Positions 43,125 to 52,790 are shown, numbered from the stretch's first letter. The stretch: 64,000 bases of DNA from DASTFY01 sp963829955 (GCA_963829955.1 CAWHKS010000019.1:248001-312000); one strand, 5' to 3'. A program made the numbers and translations. Notes: generated from the sequence alone by a model not told the origin.

Positions 43125-44639
43125 GTGGGGTCCACCGGATCCCCACACGAGAGTGGGGCCTCCGGGTGGGCGGACGATGCAGGCCGTCGCGCCCCGCGGC
43201 GGCGCCGGCGGTCCGTCCCCCGGGCGCTCGGCTGTGCCGTTGCGTCCGCGCTCGTGCCCGGCACCGGGCAGGCGATCCAGCGCCGCTGGCGGGCGGCGGC
43301 CCTGTTTGCCATCCCGACCGTGGCCGTCGTCGCCGGTCTGGTCTGGGCGGCGCAGCACGATCGCGCCACGCTCGTCGACTGGTCGGTGGATTCCGGCACG
43401 CTCCGCGCCCTGTGCGTCGCCGGCCTGGCCTGGGCGCTCTTCTGCTACATGGCCGCCGCCGACGCGGCGCTGGCCTCGTGGCCGGCTCGCGTCGGACGCC
43501 GCGGCGCTCGCGTCGCGGGGACGTTCCTCGTCGTGACGGTCGGCGTGGCCGCGCTCCTCCCCGGCACCGTCTTCGCGCTCGTCACGGTGCGCCAGGACAC
43601 GTTGCTCGACACCGTGTTCGCCGGCTCGGGAGACGTCCAGGTCGCGCAACCGAGCCCGCTGGCCGACCTCGGCATCACGACCACGACGGCGCCGACCACC
43701 ACGGCGTCGGTGACCGTCGCTCCGGCGACGACGACCACCGTCCCGCCCACGACCGTCCCGCCCACGACCGTTCCGCCCACGACCGTCCCGACGACGCCGC
43801 CCCTCGCTCCCGGCCGGTGGAACATCGCTCTCCTCGGTGGCGATGCCGGGCCGAACCGTTGGGGTCTGCGTACCGACACCATGATCGTGGTCAGCGTCGA
43901 CCGCCAGACGGGCGACCTCGCCAGCATCTCGGTCCCCCGCAACCTGCAGCACCTGCCCATGCCTCCCGGGCCGCTGCGCGACCGCTTCCCCGGCGGCTTC
44001 GAGGACCTGGCCAACGCTCTCTTCCCCTACGTGTCCACTCATCCCGAGCTCGGGCTGGATCCTGCGCAGGCGGTCAAGGGCGGGCTGGCCGAGCTGCTCG
44101 GCATCCCGATCGACAACTACGTCCTCGTCGACATGATCGGCTTCATGCAGATCATCGACGCCCTCGGCGGCGTCACCGTCAACCTCTCCACCAACGTGCA
44201 CCTCGTCCCGAACATCGACGGGCAGACGAAAGAGGCGCCGTCGGTCGGGCCGGGCCCGGTCAACATGAACGGGGCAATGGCGCTCTCGTTCGTGCGTTCC
44301 CGCGAGAAGGACTCGGACTACTCGCGCATGAAGCGCCAGCGCTGCCTGCTCGCTGCCGTCGCCGGCGGGACGAAGCCGACCGACCTCGCCGTCAACTACC
44401 TCGGGTTGGCTTCAGCGGTCGAGGGCGCGTTCCGATCCGACATCCCCCGCGAGCGCTTGGGTGACCTGGTACGCGTCTTCAGCCTCGTCGACGTGTCCCG
44501 CGCCCGGACGCTCGTGCTCGTGCCCCCGGTGATCAAGCCGGCCAGCCCCGACATCGCCCGGATCCGCATGCTGGTCGGGAACACGCTCGACGCCGCGGCA
44601 CCCCCCGCCGATCCGGCCATCGGCGCTCCCACCTGCTGA
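43125..44639 (+). CDS. LytR-CpsA-Psr (LCP) family protein with N-terminal membrane region
   Basis: LCP proteins transfer glycopolymers such as arabinogalactan or teichoic acids to peptidoglycan. Three or four N-terminal helices (ALFAIPTVAVVAGLVWAAQH; AGTFLVVTVGVAALLPGTVF) precede a Pro/Thr linker built from 15-bp repeats. The LCP core has RTDTMIVVSVDRQTGDLASI, SVPRNLQHLP, the YVLVDMIGFMQIIDALGGV strand and SFVRSREKDSDYSRMKRQRC. The N-terminus is uncertain. ATG 43056 sits in a terminator stem-loop. ATG 43108 gives a natural-looking MAQSPPWGPPDP in another frame and would need a frameshift. GTG 43125 is the in-frame compromise. Confidence 0.82.
   Translation: MGSTGSPHESGASGWADDAGRRAPRRRRRSVPRALGCAVASALVPGTGQAIQRRWRAAALFAIPTVAVVAGLVWAAQHDRATLVDWSVDSGTLRALCVAGLAWALFCYMAAADAALASWPARVGRRGARVAGTFLVVTVGVAALLPGTVFALVTVRQDTLLDTVFAGSGDVQVAQPSPLADLGITTTTAPTTTASVTVAPATTTTVPPTTVPPTTVPPTTVPTTPPLAPGRWNIALLGGDAGPNRWGLRTDTMIVVSVDRQTGDLASISVPRNLQHLPMPPGPLRDRFPGGFEDLANALFPYVSTHPELGLDPAQAVKGGLAELLGIPIDNYVLVDMIGFMQIIDALGGVTVNLSTNVHLVPNIDGQTKEAPSVGPGPVNMNGAMALSFVRSREKDSDYSRMKRQRCLLAAVAGGTKPTDLAVNYLGLASAVEGAFRSDIPRERLGDLVRVFSLVDVSRARTLVLVPPVIKPASPDIARIRMLVGNTLDAAAPPADPAIGAPTC
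43741..43785 (+). repeat. 15-bp tandem repeat in LCP gene linker
   Basis: Three copies of TCCCGCCCACGACCG (one with TTCCG) encode the repeated PPTTV linker between the membrane helices and the LCP domain. Confidence 0.85.
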
Positions 44640-44664
44640 GCAGGTTGGAGCAGACTGCCTGTCG

Positions 44665-45961
44665 GTGCGCCCGCTCGACCTCGGACCCCGGTCCAGTGAC
44701 GAGTACGACCCGCCGCCGCCGACACCGGTGGTGGAGGAAGCGGCCCGGCGCGCGCGGCGGGCGATGGAGGACCTCGTCCGGCGAGGCGCGGTGTCCCGGC
44801 GGGATTTGCTGCGCACGGCGGCGGCGTCGGCTTCGGTCCTGTCCGCGCTCGCCGCGTGCACGTCGGAGGAGCGGGCCAGCCAGGGCCGGCCCTCGAGCAG
44901 CGCCACGTTCGCCGTGCCCGCCTCGAGCACGACGTCCGCCACCTCGACGGCCACGACGATCGATCCCGCCGCGTCCTCGTCCGTGCTCGACCGCGACGGG
45001 CTCGTCATGGATGTCCAGCTCCACTTCCTCGATCCCGACCGCAACCCCGGTGGGTTCGGCGGGGGCTTCCCGCAGGCGGACTGCGGGCCCGACCCCCGCC
45101 TGTGCTTCACGCAGGACGTGTTCCTCGACCTGGTGTTCGGTCAGAGCGACACCCAGGTCGGCGTGCTGTCCGGCCTGCCCTTCGCAGGGCGCGACAGCCC
45201 GCTCGCCATCGACATCATGGAGCGAGCCCGCGTGCGCCTGGCCGAGCTCGGTGCTCACCAGCGATTGTTGCTCCAGGCACCGGTGTTCCCGGCCAGCGGT
45301 CGGCTCCAGGCCGCGCTCGACGGCATGGCTGCCGACGCCGGCACGTACCCGGTCGCGGCCTGGAAGACCTACACCCACGCGCCGGACCAGTACCGGCTCG
45401 ACGACGAGCGCGGCAGCGCGCTGCTGACCCAGGCGGTGGCGCTCGGGCGGCCGATCCTCGCCGTCCACAAGGGGCTGGCCGGCGAGGCGACGGCGGCGTC
45501 CCCGGCGGACGTCGGCCCTGCCGCCGCGGCGCATCCCGACGCCACCATCGTCGTCTACCACTCGGGCTGGGAGCTCGCCGCTCCGGAGGGTCCGTTCCAG
45601 GCCGATGTGCCTCCCGAGCAGCTCCGCGGCGTCGATCGCTTCATCGCCAGCCTCCAGGCGGCGGGCATCGGTCCCGGCGGGAACGTCTACGCCGAGCTGG
45701 GCAGCACCTGGTTCAACCTCAGCCGCGACCTCGACGAGCGCGGGTCACGTGCTCGGCAAGCTGCTGACGTTCCTGGGCCCCGAGCGCATCCTGTGGGGGA
45801 CGGACTCGATCTGGTACGGCTCCCCGCAGGGCCAGATCGACGCCTTCCGGGCGTTCGAGATCACGCCGGAGACACAAGAGCGCTACGGCTACCCGGCGCT
45901 CACCGCGGAAGCCAAGGACCTCATCCTGGGCGGCAACGCCATCCGCCTCTACGGCGTCTGA
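44665..45961 (+). CDS. Tat-exported amidohydrolase-family (TIM-barrel) lipoprotein (one-base frameshift near 45740)
   Basis: A metal-dependent hydrolase or decarboxylase-like protein of about 431 residues. The N-terminus has a twin-arginine signal, SRRDLLRTAAASASV, with a lipobox-like SALAAC. The barrel domain begins MDVQLHFLDPDRNPGGFG (HxH replaced by QLHF) and includes WKTYTHAPDQYRLDD, LAVHKGLAGEATA and VVYHSGWELA. The frame breaks after FNLSRDLDE. Dropping one base at 45738-45742 continues AGHVLGKLLTFLGPERILWG and TDSIWYGSPQGQIDAFRAFE, the expected C-terminus with the catalytic Asp (GTDS). Start GTG 44665 has CAGACT eight bases upstream. Confidence 0.85.
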
Positions 45962-46927
45962 CTATCGCACCAGCTCGATCTGGTGCGTGATCGACCGCCG
46001 TTGACGCTCGAAGCCGAGTGCCTTGTAGATGCGGTGCGCACCGGTGGGGTTGTCGGCGTCGACGCCGAGCATGACGTGGGTGAAGCCTGCGGCGGCGAAC
46101 GTCTTCAGCGACGCGGCGATCAGCGCCGACGCCACGCCGCGTCCCCGCCACTCCTTCACGGTGGCCAGATTCTCGATCCAGGCCTCCCGCCGCCCCGTCA
46201 GCGCGTCGTCCTCCGGGTAGGCGTGGGCGAGGCACAACGCCACCACCTGACCCGTGGCCCGCTCGACGGCGAGGACGGACAGGTCCGGACGGGACCCGTG
46301 CCCCCGCGTGATGCCCTGCCAATCCACGGCGGCGACCGGCGTCGAGCCCCAGTGGTCGGCGAAGGCGGCGTTGCGCATGAGACGCAGCTCTTCATCGCGG
46401 TCGTCGGGCCACGGCACCAGCTCGAGCTCGTCGGGGAGGTCGAGGTCGGGAAGGTGGTCGAGGGGCCGCCCGAGCTCCTCGAACCAGCGCACGGGCTCGA
46501 ACCCCATCCACGCGTACAGCCGGTGGTTGGCCTCGAGGAAGTCGTAGGCATCGACCCGCACGTACCGGGGCAGATCGTGGTCGCGGCTGCGTAGGCGCTC
46601 CTCGGCGCGCGAGACGCTCCACGCCAACAGCGCCCGGCCGACGCCCTGCCCGGCGTGGGCGGGATCAACCTCGCCGTGGAGGTAGGCCCGCTCCTGCGAC
46701 GCCTCGGAGGGCGGGTTCCAGATCCAGGCCCAGCCCGCCAGCTCGCCGTCGACGAAGGCGGCGCGGGTGTCGGCAGCCACATCGAGGTGGGGCGACTCCA
46801 TGTCCTCGCGCAGCTCGTCGACGAGGAGGACGCGCGGGATCCCGTGGAACCGCTCGAAGCGGTTGACGAGCGCGCACACGTCGTCCAGCTGGTCCAGGCT
46901 CAGGGGGTGCAGGTCGACGGCGGGCAC
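45962..46927 (-). CDS. Tandem GNAT acetyltransferase (MshD-like)
   Basis: A 321-residue protein with two GNAT domains. The N-terminal domain keeps an acetyl-CoA loop as HAGQGVGRALLAWSV. The C-terminal domain has the canonical VKEWRGRGVASALIAASLKT and VDADNPTGAHRIYKALGFER. The two-domain layout resembles mycothiol synthase MshD, but no cysteinyl-glucosaminyl-inositol site can be verified here. The substrate is unknown. The end is one base from the convergent amidohydrolase gene. Confidence 0.87.
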   Translation of the reverse strand: MPAVDLHPLSLDQLDDVCALVNRFERFHGIPRVLLVDELREDMESPHLDVAADTRAAFVDGELAGWAWIWNPPSEASQERAYLHGEVDPAHAGQGVGRALLAWSVSRAEERLRSRDHDLPRYVRVDAYDFLEANHRLYAWMGFEPVRWFEELGRPLDHLPDLDLPDELELVPWPDDRDEELRLMRNAAFADHWGSTPVAAVDWQGITRGHGSRPDLSVLAVERATGQVVALCLAHAYPEDDALTGRREAWIENLATVKEWRGRGVASALIAASLKTFAAAGFTHVMLGVDADNPTGAHRIYKALGFERQRRSITHQIELVR

Positions 46928-46998
46928 GCCGGGAGTCTGCCGAGCACGGACGAATCGGACCAGCGGATATCCCAGGCCGGGCTGCCAGACTCGGCGTC

Positions 46999-48201
46999 GT
47001 GAACCAGTCCCTTCGTGCCGGCCGCGAGCTCGTGGCCATCCCGGGCCCGTCGGTGGTGCCCGACCGCGTCCTGTCGGCCATGCACCGGGCGATGCCCAAC
47101 ATCTACGGCGGCGAGCTCATCGACGTCTCCGACGAGGTGATGGAGCGACTGCCGGCGGTGGCCCGGACCACGGCCCGGCCGTTCATCGCCATCGCCAACG
47201 GCCACGGCGCCTGGGAGATGGCGCTCAGCAACACCCTCTCCCGAGGCGATCGCATCCTCGTGCTCCCGTCCGGGCCCTTCGCTCGCGCCTGGGGGGAGAT
47301 GGCCGCGTTCGCGGGCGTGAAGACGGAGGAGCTGGCCGCACCTGACCGCTGCGCCGTCGATCCCGCACAGGTCGAGGAGCACCTGGCGGCCGACACCGAT
47401 CGCACCCTCAAGGCCGTGCTCGTCGCTCACGTCGACACCGGGACGTCGGTGCGCAACGACGTCGCGGCCATCCGGACCGCCATGGACGCCGCCGACCACC
47501 CGGCGCTGCTGATGGTCGACGGCATCGCCTCGCTCGGTTCCGATCGCTACGAGATGGACGCCTGGGGGGTGGACGTCACCGTCGGCGCCTCGCAGAAGGG
47601 CCTGATGGTGCCGCCGGGACTGGGATTCGTGTGGGCCGGCCCACGGGCGTGGGAGGCCCACGCCACGGCGGATCTGCGCACGTGGTACTGGGACTGGACG
47701 TCGCGGGCCACGGACGAGCCCCACTACCTCCGCTACTGCGGCACGCCGCCGATCCCACACCTGTTCGGCCTCCGCGAGGCGCTCGTCATGATCGAGGAAG
47801 AGGGGCTGGAGGCTACGTGGCGACGGCACGCCGTGCTGGCCGACGCGGTGCGAACGGCCGTGGAGGCCTGGAGCGCTCCGGACGGTCTGGAGCTCAACAT
47901 CACCGATCCATCAGCGAGGGCCAACTCGGTCACGATGATCCTCGGCGGATCGATCGACACCGACCTGCTCCGCACCGTCTGCGCCGAGCAGGCCGGCCTC
48001 ACGCTCGGGGTCGGACTGGGCGACCACGAGGGTCGGGGATTCCGCATCGGGCACATGGGTCATCTCAACCCGCCGATGGTCCTCGGGACCCTCGGCACGG
48101 TCGAGGCGGCGCTGGCCACGATCGGCGCGACGACCGGCTCGTCCGGCGTGGCCGCGGCGGCTGCCGTCATCGCCGACGCCATGGGACGGGCGTCTGTCTG
48201 A
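46999..48201 (+). CDS. Class V aminotransferase (alanine-glyoxylate / serine-pyruvate type)
   Basis: A 400-residue PLP enzyme. Motifs are AIPGPSVVPDRVLSAM at the start, ANGHGAWEMALSNTLSRGD (cofactor phosphate contacts), VAHVDTGTSVRND, VDGIASLGSDRYEMDAWGVD, and the Schiff-base lysine in VGASQKGLMVPPGLGF. Related enzymes interconvert glyoxylate, glycine, alanine and serine. Start GTG 46999 has no ribosome site. CAGACT lies eight bases upstream in GGCTGCCAGACT, an element repeated before the next gene. Confidence 0.92.
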   Translation: MNQSLRAGRELVAIPGPSVVPDRVLSAMHRAMPNIYGGELIDVSDEVMERLPAVARTTARPFIAIANGHGAWEMALSNTLSRGDRILVLPSGPFARAWGEMAAFAGVKTEELAAPDRCAVDPAQVEEHLAADTDRTLKAVLVAHVDTGTSVRNDVAAIRTAMDAADHPALLMVDGIASLGSDRYEMDAWGVDVTVGASQKGLMVPPGLGFVWAGPRAWEAHATADLRTWYWDWTSRATDEPHYLRYCGTPPIPHLFGLREALVMIEEEGLEATWRRHAVLADAVRTAVEAWSAPDGLELNITDPSARANSVTMILGGSIDTDLLRTVCAEQAGLTLGVGLGDHEGRGFRIGHMGHLNPPMVLGTLGTVEAALATIGATTGSSGVAAAAAVIADAMGRASV

Positions 48202-48227
48202 GCGCACGGCTGCCAGACTGGAAAACC

Positions 48228-48515
48228 ATGCCGACCTACTTGATCGTCAACGCCGCAATCACCGATCCCGCGCTGCTGGATGAGTACCGCGCCGGGGTGG
48301 GCGCCACGCTGAAGGGTCACGACGTGGCCGTGAAGGTGTCGACCAACGAGGCGGAGACGATCGAGGGGGAGCCGAAGGGTCCCCGCGTGGTCGTGCTGGA
48401 GTTCCCCGACCGCGACGCCTTCCGGGCCTGGTACGACTCGCCGGCCTACCGGGAGATCATCGGTCTGCGGCACGGCAGCACGGACGGGTTCGCGGTCCTC
48501 GTGGAGGGGCGCTGA
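48228..48515 (+). CDS. DUF1330-family small protein
   Basis: A 95-residue ferredoxin-like-fold dimer protein of the DUF1330 family. TYLIVNAAITDPALLDEYRA is the N-terminal strand and helix. RVVVLEFPDRDAFRAWYDSP and AYREIIGLRHGSTDGFAVLV are the conserved C-terminal pieces. Function is unknown for the family. The gene is 26 bases after the aminotransferase. The element GGCTGCCAGACT (48208-48219) precedes its ATG. Confidence 0.88.
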   Translation: MPTYLIVNAAITDPALLDEYRAGVGATLKGHDVAVKVSTNEAETIEGEPKGPRVVVLEFPDRDAFRAWYDSPAYREIIGLRHGSTDGFAVLVEGR

Positions 48516-48687
48516 CGGCACCGCAGGCGAGGGCGGTCGCGAGATCGGCATCCGTCGGGTATCCTGGCCGTCTGGCGTCCCGCTCCCGATGAGTGGTGGA
48601 GACGGTCGGGTCGAGCTCCGAGACGCCACACGACGGACTTGCCGTCCCCGTTGGGCGGTGAGAGCGGCGCAGGAGCGCTGCCGATCG

Positions 48688-51600
48688 ATGCACGACGCCA
48701 CACGAGAACTTGAGCTGGCGACCTGGGCGGTGGCCGAAGGACGGGCCACGGATGACCAGCGCGCGCTCCTGGAAGAGGACCCCGCACGCTGGCTCCACAC
48801 GGTCGACCGCCTGATCCGGGACACCGAAGACAGCCTGGCCTCGGTCCGCGACATGCGGGGCCCGGCACGGGAGCTCGCCGTCGCCGACTTCGAGGACGAC
48901 CTGGCCCGGCTCCAGGCCGTCGCCTCGCTGCTGTCCGAGGGGGAGAGCACGCCGTCGCCGTCCGACCTGGCGGAGGTCATGGGCCGCATCCAGCTCCAGG
49001 CCTCGTGGTCGGCGGGCCAGGTGGTCGTGTGGGCCGGCGGGCCGGGGACGGTCTCCACCACCAACGACGACCTCGCCGATCTGCTGGAAGCGGTCGGTGG
49101 TCCGGCCGTCGGGTGGAACCTGCACGCTGATGTGCCGCTGCCGTCGGGCGCCCGCGCCGAGGCGCTGAGCATCCCGGTGCGGGAGTCCCTCGGGTGGTTG
49201 GCCGACGTGGGCAGCGGCTCGCACGGCGATCAGGTCGGTCCGAGCGTGCTGTGGCTGGGCCGGGTGGCGTTGCTCGCGGTTCGGCTCGTCACCGCCGGCG
49301 CCGTCGTCCCGTCCCTGCGCACGGCCCGGGCGGCCGACGGTCGGGGGCAGGAGGCATCGGTGACCTGGCTGCCGGCCCTGGTCGACGAGGCCGAGCTCGA
49401 CCAGCTCGCCGCCGCCATGCCCGGACCGGTCGTGGTGCTGGCCCCGGCCACACCGCGGGCCACGGTGATGGCCGTCATGACCGCCGTCGTCGACGCCATC
49501 GTCACCGAGGCCGCCGGCCGGTTGGAGCTGCCGGCACCACCGCCGACGACCACGACCACCGCGGCGATCGCCGAGGCCTTCACCACGAGGCTCGACGGGT
49601 CCACCTTCCGGGTCCCGGCCGGCCCGGCCGGTCAAGTGGCCCGGCGGCTCGAGGTGTGGTCCAAGTCGGTCACGTCACCCCGCCGGCCCCGCCTCGTCGT
49701 GCAGCTCGAACCGCCGGACGCGGGCGGCGCGTGGTTCCTGTCGGTGCTCGGCCCGGGGGCCACGGGACAGCTGCTGCCCATCGAGGTCGCGCTCAGCGAC
49801 GGCGGCCCGTCCCGCCCGCTGACCGATGAGCTCGTCAGGCTCGAACGCCTCCTGCCCGTCCTCCATCGACCCGGAGCCATGCGCCGTGGCCAGGTCGTGC
49901 TCAGCCAGGACGAGGCGTGGGAGCTCATGACCGTCAACGGCGCCGAGCTGGAGGCGGCGGGGTTCGAGGTGCGAGTGCCGCCGCTGTCCCGGCGCCGGCC
50001 GAGCCCGACGCTCAAGCTGTTCAGCGTGCCGACCGGCGAGTCGCACGTCGGCGCCCACCAGCTCAGCAACGTGCGCTGGTCGGTGGTGTTCGACGACGTC
50101 GAGCTGACCGCGGCGGAGATCACCCGGCTGGCCTCCGAGGCCCGCCCCCTCGTCCAGGCCCGCGGCCGGTGGGTCGAGCTGGACCGCGTCGACCTCAAGG
50201 AGGCGGCCGCCGCGCTGGCTGAGCGGGCCAAGACCACGCAGCTCTCGGGGGCCGAGATCCTCCGCCTGGGGCTCGGCCTGGAGTCCTCACCGTTCGGGCG
50301 GGTGGCGCTCAGCGGAGCGGGCTGGGCCACCGATCTCTTCGAGCGGGCGCAGGCCGTGGCCGACGAGCCTGTCACGAAGCCACCCGGGTTCGTCGGCGAG
50401 CTGCGGAGCTACCAGGCCGAGGCCCTGTCGTGGCTGGCGTTCCTCGACGCCGCCGAGCTGGGTGGCTGCCTGGCGCTCGACATGGGCCTGGGGAAGACAC
50501 CCACGGTGCTCGCGCACATCGCCCGCACGGCCGGTCAGGGACCAGTGCTCGTGATCGCGCCTCCGGCCGTGGTCGGGAACTGGGCCGCCGAGTCGGCCCG
50601 CTTCACCCCCGGCCTGCGCGTCGTCGTGCATCACGGTGCATCACGGGCGACCGCGGACGAGCTCGAGGCAGAGGTGGCGGACGCCGACGTGGTCATCACC
50701 ACGTACGGGACCGCGGTCCGCGACGTCGACGCCCTGGCCGAGCGGACATGGGCCCGCATCGTGCTGGACGAGGCACAGGCCATCAAGAATCCGGCCAGCG
50801 AGACCGCGCAGCAGCTCCGCCGGCTGCCCGCCCCGACCCGGGTGGTCCTCACGGGCACACCGATCGAGAACGGGCTCGGCGATCTGTGGGCGCTGCTCGA
50901 CTTCACCAATCCCGGTCTCGTCGGCACCAGGCCCGCCTTCGTGGCGCAGATGGCCGGCGAGGGCGAGGCCGCGCTGCGGGCCCTGAACGGGATCCTCGTC
51001 TTCCGGCGCACCAAGACCGAGCCCGAGGTGGCCGCCGAGCTGCCGGATCGCATCGACGAGCTCGACCACTGCACGATGACCCCCGAGCAGATCGGCCTGT
51101 ACCAGGCCGTGCTGGACGGGCTGGTGGTCGACACCGCCGAGGTGGGACGGGAGCGGAAGCAGGGGGCGATCCTGGCCGCCATCACCGCCCTCAAGCAGAT
51201 CTGCAACCACCCGTCCGCCTACCAGGACGACGGACGCCCGCTCGCCGGACGGTCCGGCAAGCTGGCCCGGCTCGAGGAGATCGTGGCGTCGGTCTTCGAG
51301 GCCGGCGAGCGGATCCTCGTCTTCACGCACTTCGCCGAGTGGGGCCGGAAGCTCGCCGCGCACCTCACCGAGGTCACCGGCACACCGGTGTCGTGCTACG
51401 ACGGCAGCCTGAGCCGAGGCGTGCGGGACCGGATGATCGCCGAGTTCCAGGCCGGCGAAGGGGCGGGCGCGCTGGTCCTGTCGCTGAAGGCCGGTGGGAC
51501 CGGGCTCAACCTCACCGCAGCCAGCCACGTCGTCCTCTACGACCGTTGGTGGAACCCGGCCGTCGAGGACCAGGCCAGAGACCGGGCCTGGCGCATCGGC

Positions 51601-51801
51601 CAGACCCGCACCGTGGTCTCGCACCGCCTCGTGTGCCCGGGCACGGTCGACGAGCGGGTCGAGGAGGTCGTGGCCGGCAAGCGCCACATCGCCGACCTCG
51701 TGCTGCCGGCCTCCAGCTCGCTGTCCGATCTCAACGCCGACCAGCTCCGCGTGGCGCTCGGGCTCCAGCCCGGGTCGCTGCTGACCGAGGAATTGACATG
51801 A
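48688..51801 (+). CDS. SNF2/RapA-type DEAD/DEAH-box helicase
   Basis: A protein of about 1037 residues with a C-terminal SNF2 ATPase. The first motor half has Walker A LDMGLGKTPTVLAHIA, LVIAPPAVVGNWAAES and the Walker B box VLDEAQAIKNPASE, with motif III TRVVLTGTPIENGLGDLWAL. The second half has VFTHFAEWGRKLAAHLTEVT, LSLKAGGTGLNLTAASHVVL, then YDRWWNPAVEDQARDRAWRI and GQTRTVVSHRLVCPGTVDER. The first 500 residues are helical with an unrecognised domain and no zinc finger. Such proteins remodel DNA or RNA polymerase complexes. ATG 48688 follows AGGAG; an in-frame ATG at 48589 would add 33 Arg-rich residues. It overlaps the next gene by ATGA. Confidence 0.9.
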   Translation: MHDATRELELATWAVAEGRATDDQRALLEEDPARWLHTVDRLIRDTEDSLASVRDMRGPARELAVADFEDDLARLQAVASLLSEGESTPSPSDLAEVMGRIQLQASWSAGQVVVWAGGPGTVSTTNDDLADLLEAVGGPAVGWNLHADVPLPSGARAEALSIPVRESLGWLADVGSGSHGDQVGPSVLWLGRVALLAVRLVTAGAVVPSLRTARAADGRGQEASVTWLPALVDEAELDQLAAAMPGPVVVLAPATPRATVMAVMTAVVDAIVTEAAGRLELPAPPPTTTTTAAIAEAFTTRLDGSTFRVPAGPAGQVARRLEVWSKSVTSPRRPRLVVQLEPPDAGGAWFLSVLGPGATGQLLPIEVALSDGGPSRPLTDELVRLERLLPVLHRPGAMRRGQVVLSQDEAWELMTVNGAELEAAGFEVRVPPLSRRRPSPTLKLFSVPTGESHVGAHQLSNVRWSVVFDDVELTAAEITRLASEARPLVQARGRWVELDRVDLKEAAAALAERAKTTQLSGAEILRLGLGLESSPFGRVALSGAGWATDLFERAQAVADEPVTKPPGFVGELRSYQAEALSWLAFLDAAELGGCLALDMGLGKTPTVLAHIARTAGQGPVLVIAPPAVVGNWAAESARFTPGLRVVVHHGASRATADELEAEVADADVVITTYGTAVRDVDALAERTWARIVLDEAQAIKNPASETAQQLRRLPAPTRVVLTGTPIENGLGDLWALLDFTNPGLVGTRPAFVAQMAGEGEAALRALNGILVFRRTKTEPEVAAELPDRIDELDHCTMTPEQIGLYQAVLDGLVVDTAEVGRERKQGAILAAITALKQICNHPSAYQDDGRPLAGRSGKLARLEEIVASVFEAGERILVFTHFAEWGRKLAAHLTEVTGTPVSCYDGSLSRGVRDRMIAEFQAGEGAGALVLSLKAGGTGLNLTAASHVVLYDRWWNPAVEDQARDRAWRIGQTRTVVSHRLVCPGTVDERVEEVVAGKRHIADLVLPASSSLSDLNADQLRVALGLQPGSLLTEELT

Positions 51802-52121
51802 GCGACGCGCCGTCGACCAACGGACGCCAGTCCCGGAACCGGCGTTCGTCCGGACGCAACGGCCGGGGCGCCCAGCCGCGGCAACTCCGCCCCGAGGACC
51901 TGTGGCGGACCGGCCTGCCCCTGCCCGACGCCGAGCCAATCACCCCGGTGGACGACCCGACCGCGCTCGTGCGCTCCCTCGGCGACCCGCCGCTCCCGGG
52001 CAACCGCCTGCCCGCCAGCCACTACGTGGCCACCGTTGTCGAGCGGGCCGCGGTGCTGGCCAGCGCGCTCGCCGCCAGCGCCGGCCTCCTGGCCGAACGG
52101 GAAGAGACCTCAGCCGACTGA
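51798..52121 (+). CDS. Small protein coupled to the SNF2 helicase
   Basis: A 107-residue protein of unknown function. The first 30 residues are basic and low-complexity (NGRQSRNRRSSGRNGRGAQP), consistent with nucleic-acid contact. The rest has a proline-rich linker and a C-terminal helix (YVATVVERAAVLASALAASA). It overlaps the helicase stop by ATGA and is presumably made with it. In other actinobacteria a SWIM zinc-finger gene often accompanies such helicases. No zinc motif is present here. Confidence 0.7.
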   Translation: MSDAPSTNGRQSRNRRSSGRNGRGAQPRQLRPEDLWRTGLPLPDAEPITPVDDPTALVRSLGDPPLPGNRLPASHYVATVVERAAVLASALAASAGLLAEREETSAD

Positions 52122-52190
52122 GCACCGCTTCCCTGGCGGTTCGCGAGGGCGATCGCGATGAGTCGCGTCCTGCCACGGCGTCGTAGGGGC

Positions 52191-52790
52191 ATGGGCATCG
52201 TCACCTGTGACCTCTCGATCTCCCTCGACGGGTGTTCCGCCGGGCCGAACCAGTCGCTCCACTATCCATTCGGTGATGGAGTGGGAGGCGGCGAGGCCCT
52301 GCACGCTTGGATGTTCGACCACGCCGATGAGCACCGCGCTGAGCTCGCCGCGATCACCGCGGCGGGAGCGTTCATCATGGGTCGGAACATGTTCAGTCCC
52401 GGGCGCGGTGCGTGGGACCTCGACTGGGTGGGGTGGTGGGGGCCCGACCCGCCGTACCACGCTCCGGTCTACGTGCTCACCCACGCCGAGCGCGACCCGC
52501 TCGAGATGACCGGCGGCACCACGTTCCACTTCGTCACCGGTGGGCCGGAGGAGGCCCTGAAGCTCGCTCGGGAGGCGGCGGGGGACAGCGATGTCGCCAT
52601 CGCCGGCGGTGTGACGACGATCAATCAGTACCTCTCCGCCGGTGCGATCGACGAGCTTCGCCTGCACGTCGCACCTTTGGTGATCGACGTCGACTACGTG
52701 CGGTTGTTCGACGGCGCCGGACCGGCCGGATGGTCATCGACCTCGGCCCGCTGGACGCCCGAAGTCACCCACCTCGTCTACAGGCGGTGA
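52191..52790 (+). CDS. Dihydrofolate reductase / RibD C-terminal-like family protein
   Basis: A 199-residue protein of the DHFR-like fold: VTCDLSISLDGCSAGPNQS at the start, AGAFIMGRNMFSPGRGAWDL in the NADPH-binding part, and GGVTTINQYLSAGAIDELRL, HVAPLVIDV at the end. These proteins reduce pterin- or pyrimidinone-like substrates; many are uncharacterised. The ATG 52191 is chosen since the N-terminal strand begins there; an upstream in-frame ATG adds 11 Arg-rich residues. Confidence 0.88.
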   Translation: MGIVTCDLSISLDGCSAGPNQSLHYPFGDGVGGGEALHAWMFDHADEHRAELAAITAAGAFIMGRNMFSPGRGAWDLDWVGWWGPDPPYHAPVYVLTHAERDPLEMTGGTTFHFVTGGPEEALKLAREAAGDSDVAIAGGVTTINQYLSAGAIDELRLHVAPLVIDVDYVRLFDGAGPAGWSSTSARWTPEVTHLVYRR

